A stretch of 5,883 nucleotides of DNA, taken from the NCBI GenBank assembly GCA_002399505.1, contig DHDT01000052.1, positions 41,615-47,497 on the forward strand, written 5' to 3'. Positions within the stretch are counted from its first letter, which is position 1; each line of letters opens with the position of its first letter. A program made the position numbers and the translations under genes. The notes beneath the pieces were generated by a model. It was not told the origin of the DNA. It saw nothing but the letters and a program-made list of their open reading frames with translations, and searched no databases. The stretch comes from Caryophanales bacterium UBA4869 (GTDB taxonomy: Bacteria; Bacillota_I; Bacilli_A; RFN20; CAG-288). Shown here in pieces: positions 4,876-5,883 of this stretch.

Positions 4876-5883
4876 CAGTCTTTCTTTCCTTTGCTGTCTC
4901 TCTCGTCATGAGAGGTCAAAGTCTTTTCTTCCATTATTTCGGGGCCTTTGATCTCAATACCTTTGTTTTCATCATAAAAGAGAGTGGTGCCTGCCGGCTG
5001 CATCTTCTCCAGCTTTTTCTTGGCTTTCAGAGTTCGTTTTTCTTCTTTTCTCTTCTGGCTGATGACCTTAGCCGTTTCTTTTCTCTGCTTCTTTTTCAAG
5101 CTGGTGGCTAATTCATTCTGAGTCTCCTTGGCAATTTCCTCATCCACTTTGTTTTTACGCATGAGTTCCTGTGCTTCGGCGACTGCCTTTGCCAATTGGA
5201 TTTTCTGTTTTTCTAATGTCATAGTCATTTCCTTCTTGGGTATATCGAAATGCTCTTCTCTAGTATAAGTCATGTTGCGTCTTATTCTTGCAAAAGATTC
5301 ATCAATCTGTTCTTGGGTAAGAAGAGGAATATTGTCATCTTTTTTGTTTTTGCTACCAGATACTGCCCTTAAGAAAGTCATTGTTCCTTCGTCTGGATTA
5401 TCGTTCAGGTTGAGGACTTCTAAGTCATACATAGTGGCTGTGTTGCTTAAAAGGTCGTATTTCTTCGGTGATCCTCGATAGAAAAGGAAGGCTAAGGCAC
5501 CGACTAGGAGATTGAGATAGAAGGTCAATCCTCGCCAGAGAAGGTTAGAGGCAGTAGCCAGAGAATTGGAGCAGGAAGTGACTCCCATCATTATAGCCTG
5601 AAACCCGATTTCAGGAGCACCGGTTGTCAGAAAGGAAGTAATCAGACTCAGGTAACTCGATCCGCAGAGAGTGTTGAGATAAACAACCTGACTCATATCG
5701 GCTTTCAAAGCCCAGAAGCAGAAAAAAGGAATGGAATTGCTGAGTATCAGTTTGGCAAGTTCGATGAAGAAGACCAGTATGGCTACAAGTTTATGTGAGA
5801 ACAGTCTCTTTGATTCGATTCTATAAGTCGCTAAAGTGAGAGTCCACTTCTTGCGTGTCTCCTCAGGGTCTTTGAGAATGTGG
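4875..5883 (-). CDS. UPF0104/YbhN flippase-like (LPG synthase TM-type) membrane protein with charged C-terminal tail (5' end off window)
   Basis: The frame is open to the right window edge, giving 335 residues of the C-terminal part. Four hydrophobic stretches are visible (about 31-57, 68-84, 94-114 and 116-135, numbered from the edge). ESKRLFSHKLVA, then a loop with TTGAPEIGFQ, then LLWRGLTFYLNLLVGAL match the end of the lysylphosphatidylglycerol-synthase transmembrane family (UPF0104, related to the MprF and AglD membrane domains). There the signature is a Pro/Gly-rich loop with Glu followed by a helix with an Arg. Here that loop looks shortened. Residues about 136-335 form a cytoplasmic tail that is unusual for the family: Lys/Glu-rich, with a likely coiled coil at about 223-293 and a less charged patch QPAGTTLFYDENKG near 295-308. 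Family members are thought to move or modify lipids. Next to a glycolipid synthase, transbilayer movement of a glycolipid or its precursor is a reasonable inference. The TGA stop shares a base with the glycosyltransferase ATG. A TTG at 5708 is not the start, since the homology continues upstream. Confidence 0.78.
   Translation of the reverse strand, partial: HILKDPEETRKKWTLTLATYRIESKRLFSHKLVAILVFFIELAKLILSNSIPFFCFWALKADMSQVVYLNTLCGSSYLSLITSFLTTGAPEIGFQAIMMGVTSCSNSLATASNLLWRGLTFYLNLLVGALAFLFYRGSPKKYDLLSNTATMYDLEVLNLNDNPDEGTMTFLRAVSGSKNKKDDNIPLLTQEQIDESFARIRRNMTYTREEHFDIPKKEMTMTLEKQKIQLAKAVAEAQELMRKNKVDEEIAKETQNELATSLKKKQRKETAKVISQKRKEEKRTLKAKKKLEKMQPAGTTLFYDENKGIEIKGPEIMEEKTLTSHDERDSKGKKD

Noticed and set aside
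4869..5111. 80-codon plus-strand reading frame rich in Phe, Leu and Ser
   Set aside because: Its composition is the mirror of the Lys/Glu-rich coiled-coil tail on the minus strand, so it is a shadow of that coding bias.
5272..5481. 69-codon plus-strand reading frame
   Set aside because: It is antisense to the flippase-like gene with no start signals and no recognisable features.
5706..5708. TTG as the start codon of the flippase-like gene
   Set aside because: The frame is open to the window edge, and the residues upstream form a membrane helix and an ESKRLFSHK loop in keeping with the family, so the true start is off the window.
1..5883. Mycoplasma-type code (TGA as Trp), CRISPR array, tRNA or insertion sequence
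   Set aside because: TGA ends three genes at positions fitting family lengths or overlaps, and Trp uses TGG. No spaced direct repeats, cloverleaf or transposase-like sequence was seen.

Overview
The window reads as chromosomal DNA of a low-to-moderate GC Gram-positive bacterium (Bacillota). Likely relatives are Bacilli or Erysipelotrichia-like lineages, but I cannot place it closer than phylum with confidence. The evidence is a YhaM-type 3'-5' exoribonuclease and a long RecX (both typical of Bacillota), strong GGAGG ribosome binding sites, purine-rich coding strands and a diacylglycerol glucosyltransferase-like GT4 enzyme. Trp is encoded by TGG and three genes stop at TGA, so the code is the standard bacterial one, not the Mycoplasma code. 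Every gene I can support lies on the minus strand, so transcription runs from high to low coordinates.

Right to left: a 5'-truncated UPF0104/YbhN-type flippase-like membrane protein with a long charged cytoplasmic tail (4875-5883); a GT4 glycosyltransferase resembling 1,2-diacylglycerol 3-glucosyltransferases (3694-4875); recX (2880-3728); and yhaM (1942-2883). These four are packed with overlaps: TGATG at flippase/GT, 35 nt at GT/recX, and ATGA at recX/yhaM. They are probably one translationally coupled transcript. The first two suggest glycolipid synthesis in the membrane; the last two act on recombination control and RNA turnover. I infer co-expression, not a shared pathway.

After an 88-bp gap with a candidate promoter and an inverted repeat comes a seven-helix hemolysin III/PAQR-like membrane protein (998-1852), closed by a near-perfect intrinsic terminator (961-991). 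No terminator is visible after yhaM, so read-through into this gene is plausible. A roughly 300-bp AT-rich spacer (694-997) holds weak hairpins and an extended -10 promoter. That promoter drives a 3'-truncated gene (1-693) for an unrecognised two-helix membrane protein with a very acidic N-terminus.

I see no CRISPR array, tRNA, rRNA, insertion sequence or clear new defence or mobile system. The most unusual items are the roughly 200-residue charged tail on the flippase-like protein, the divergent active-site residues in the PAQR-like protein, and the unidentified acidic membrane protein.
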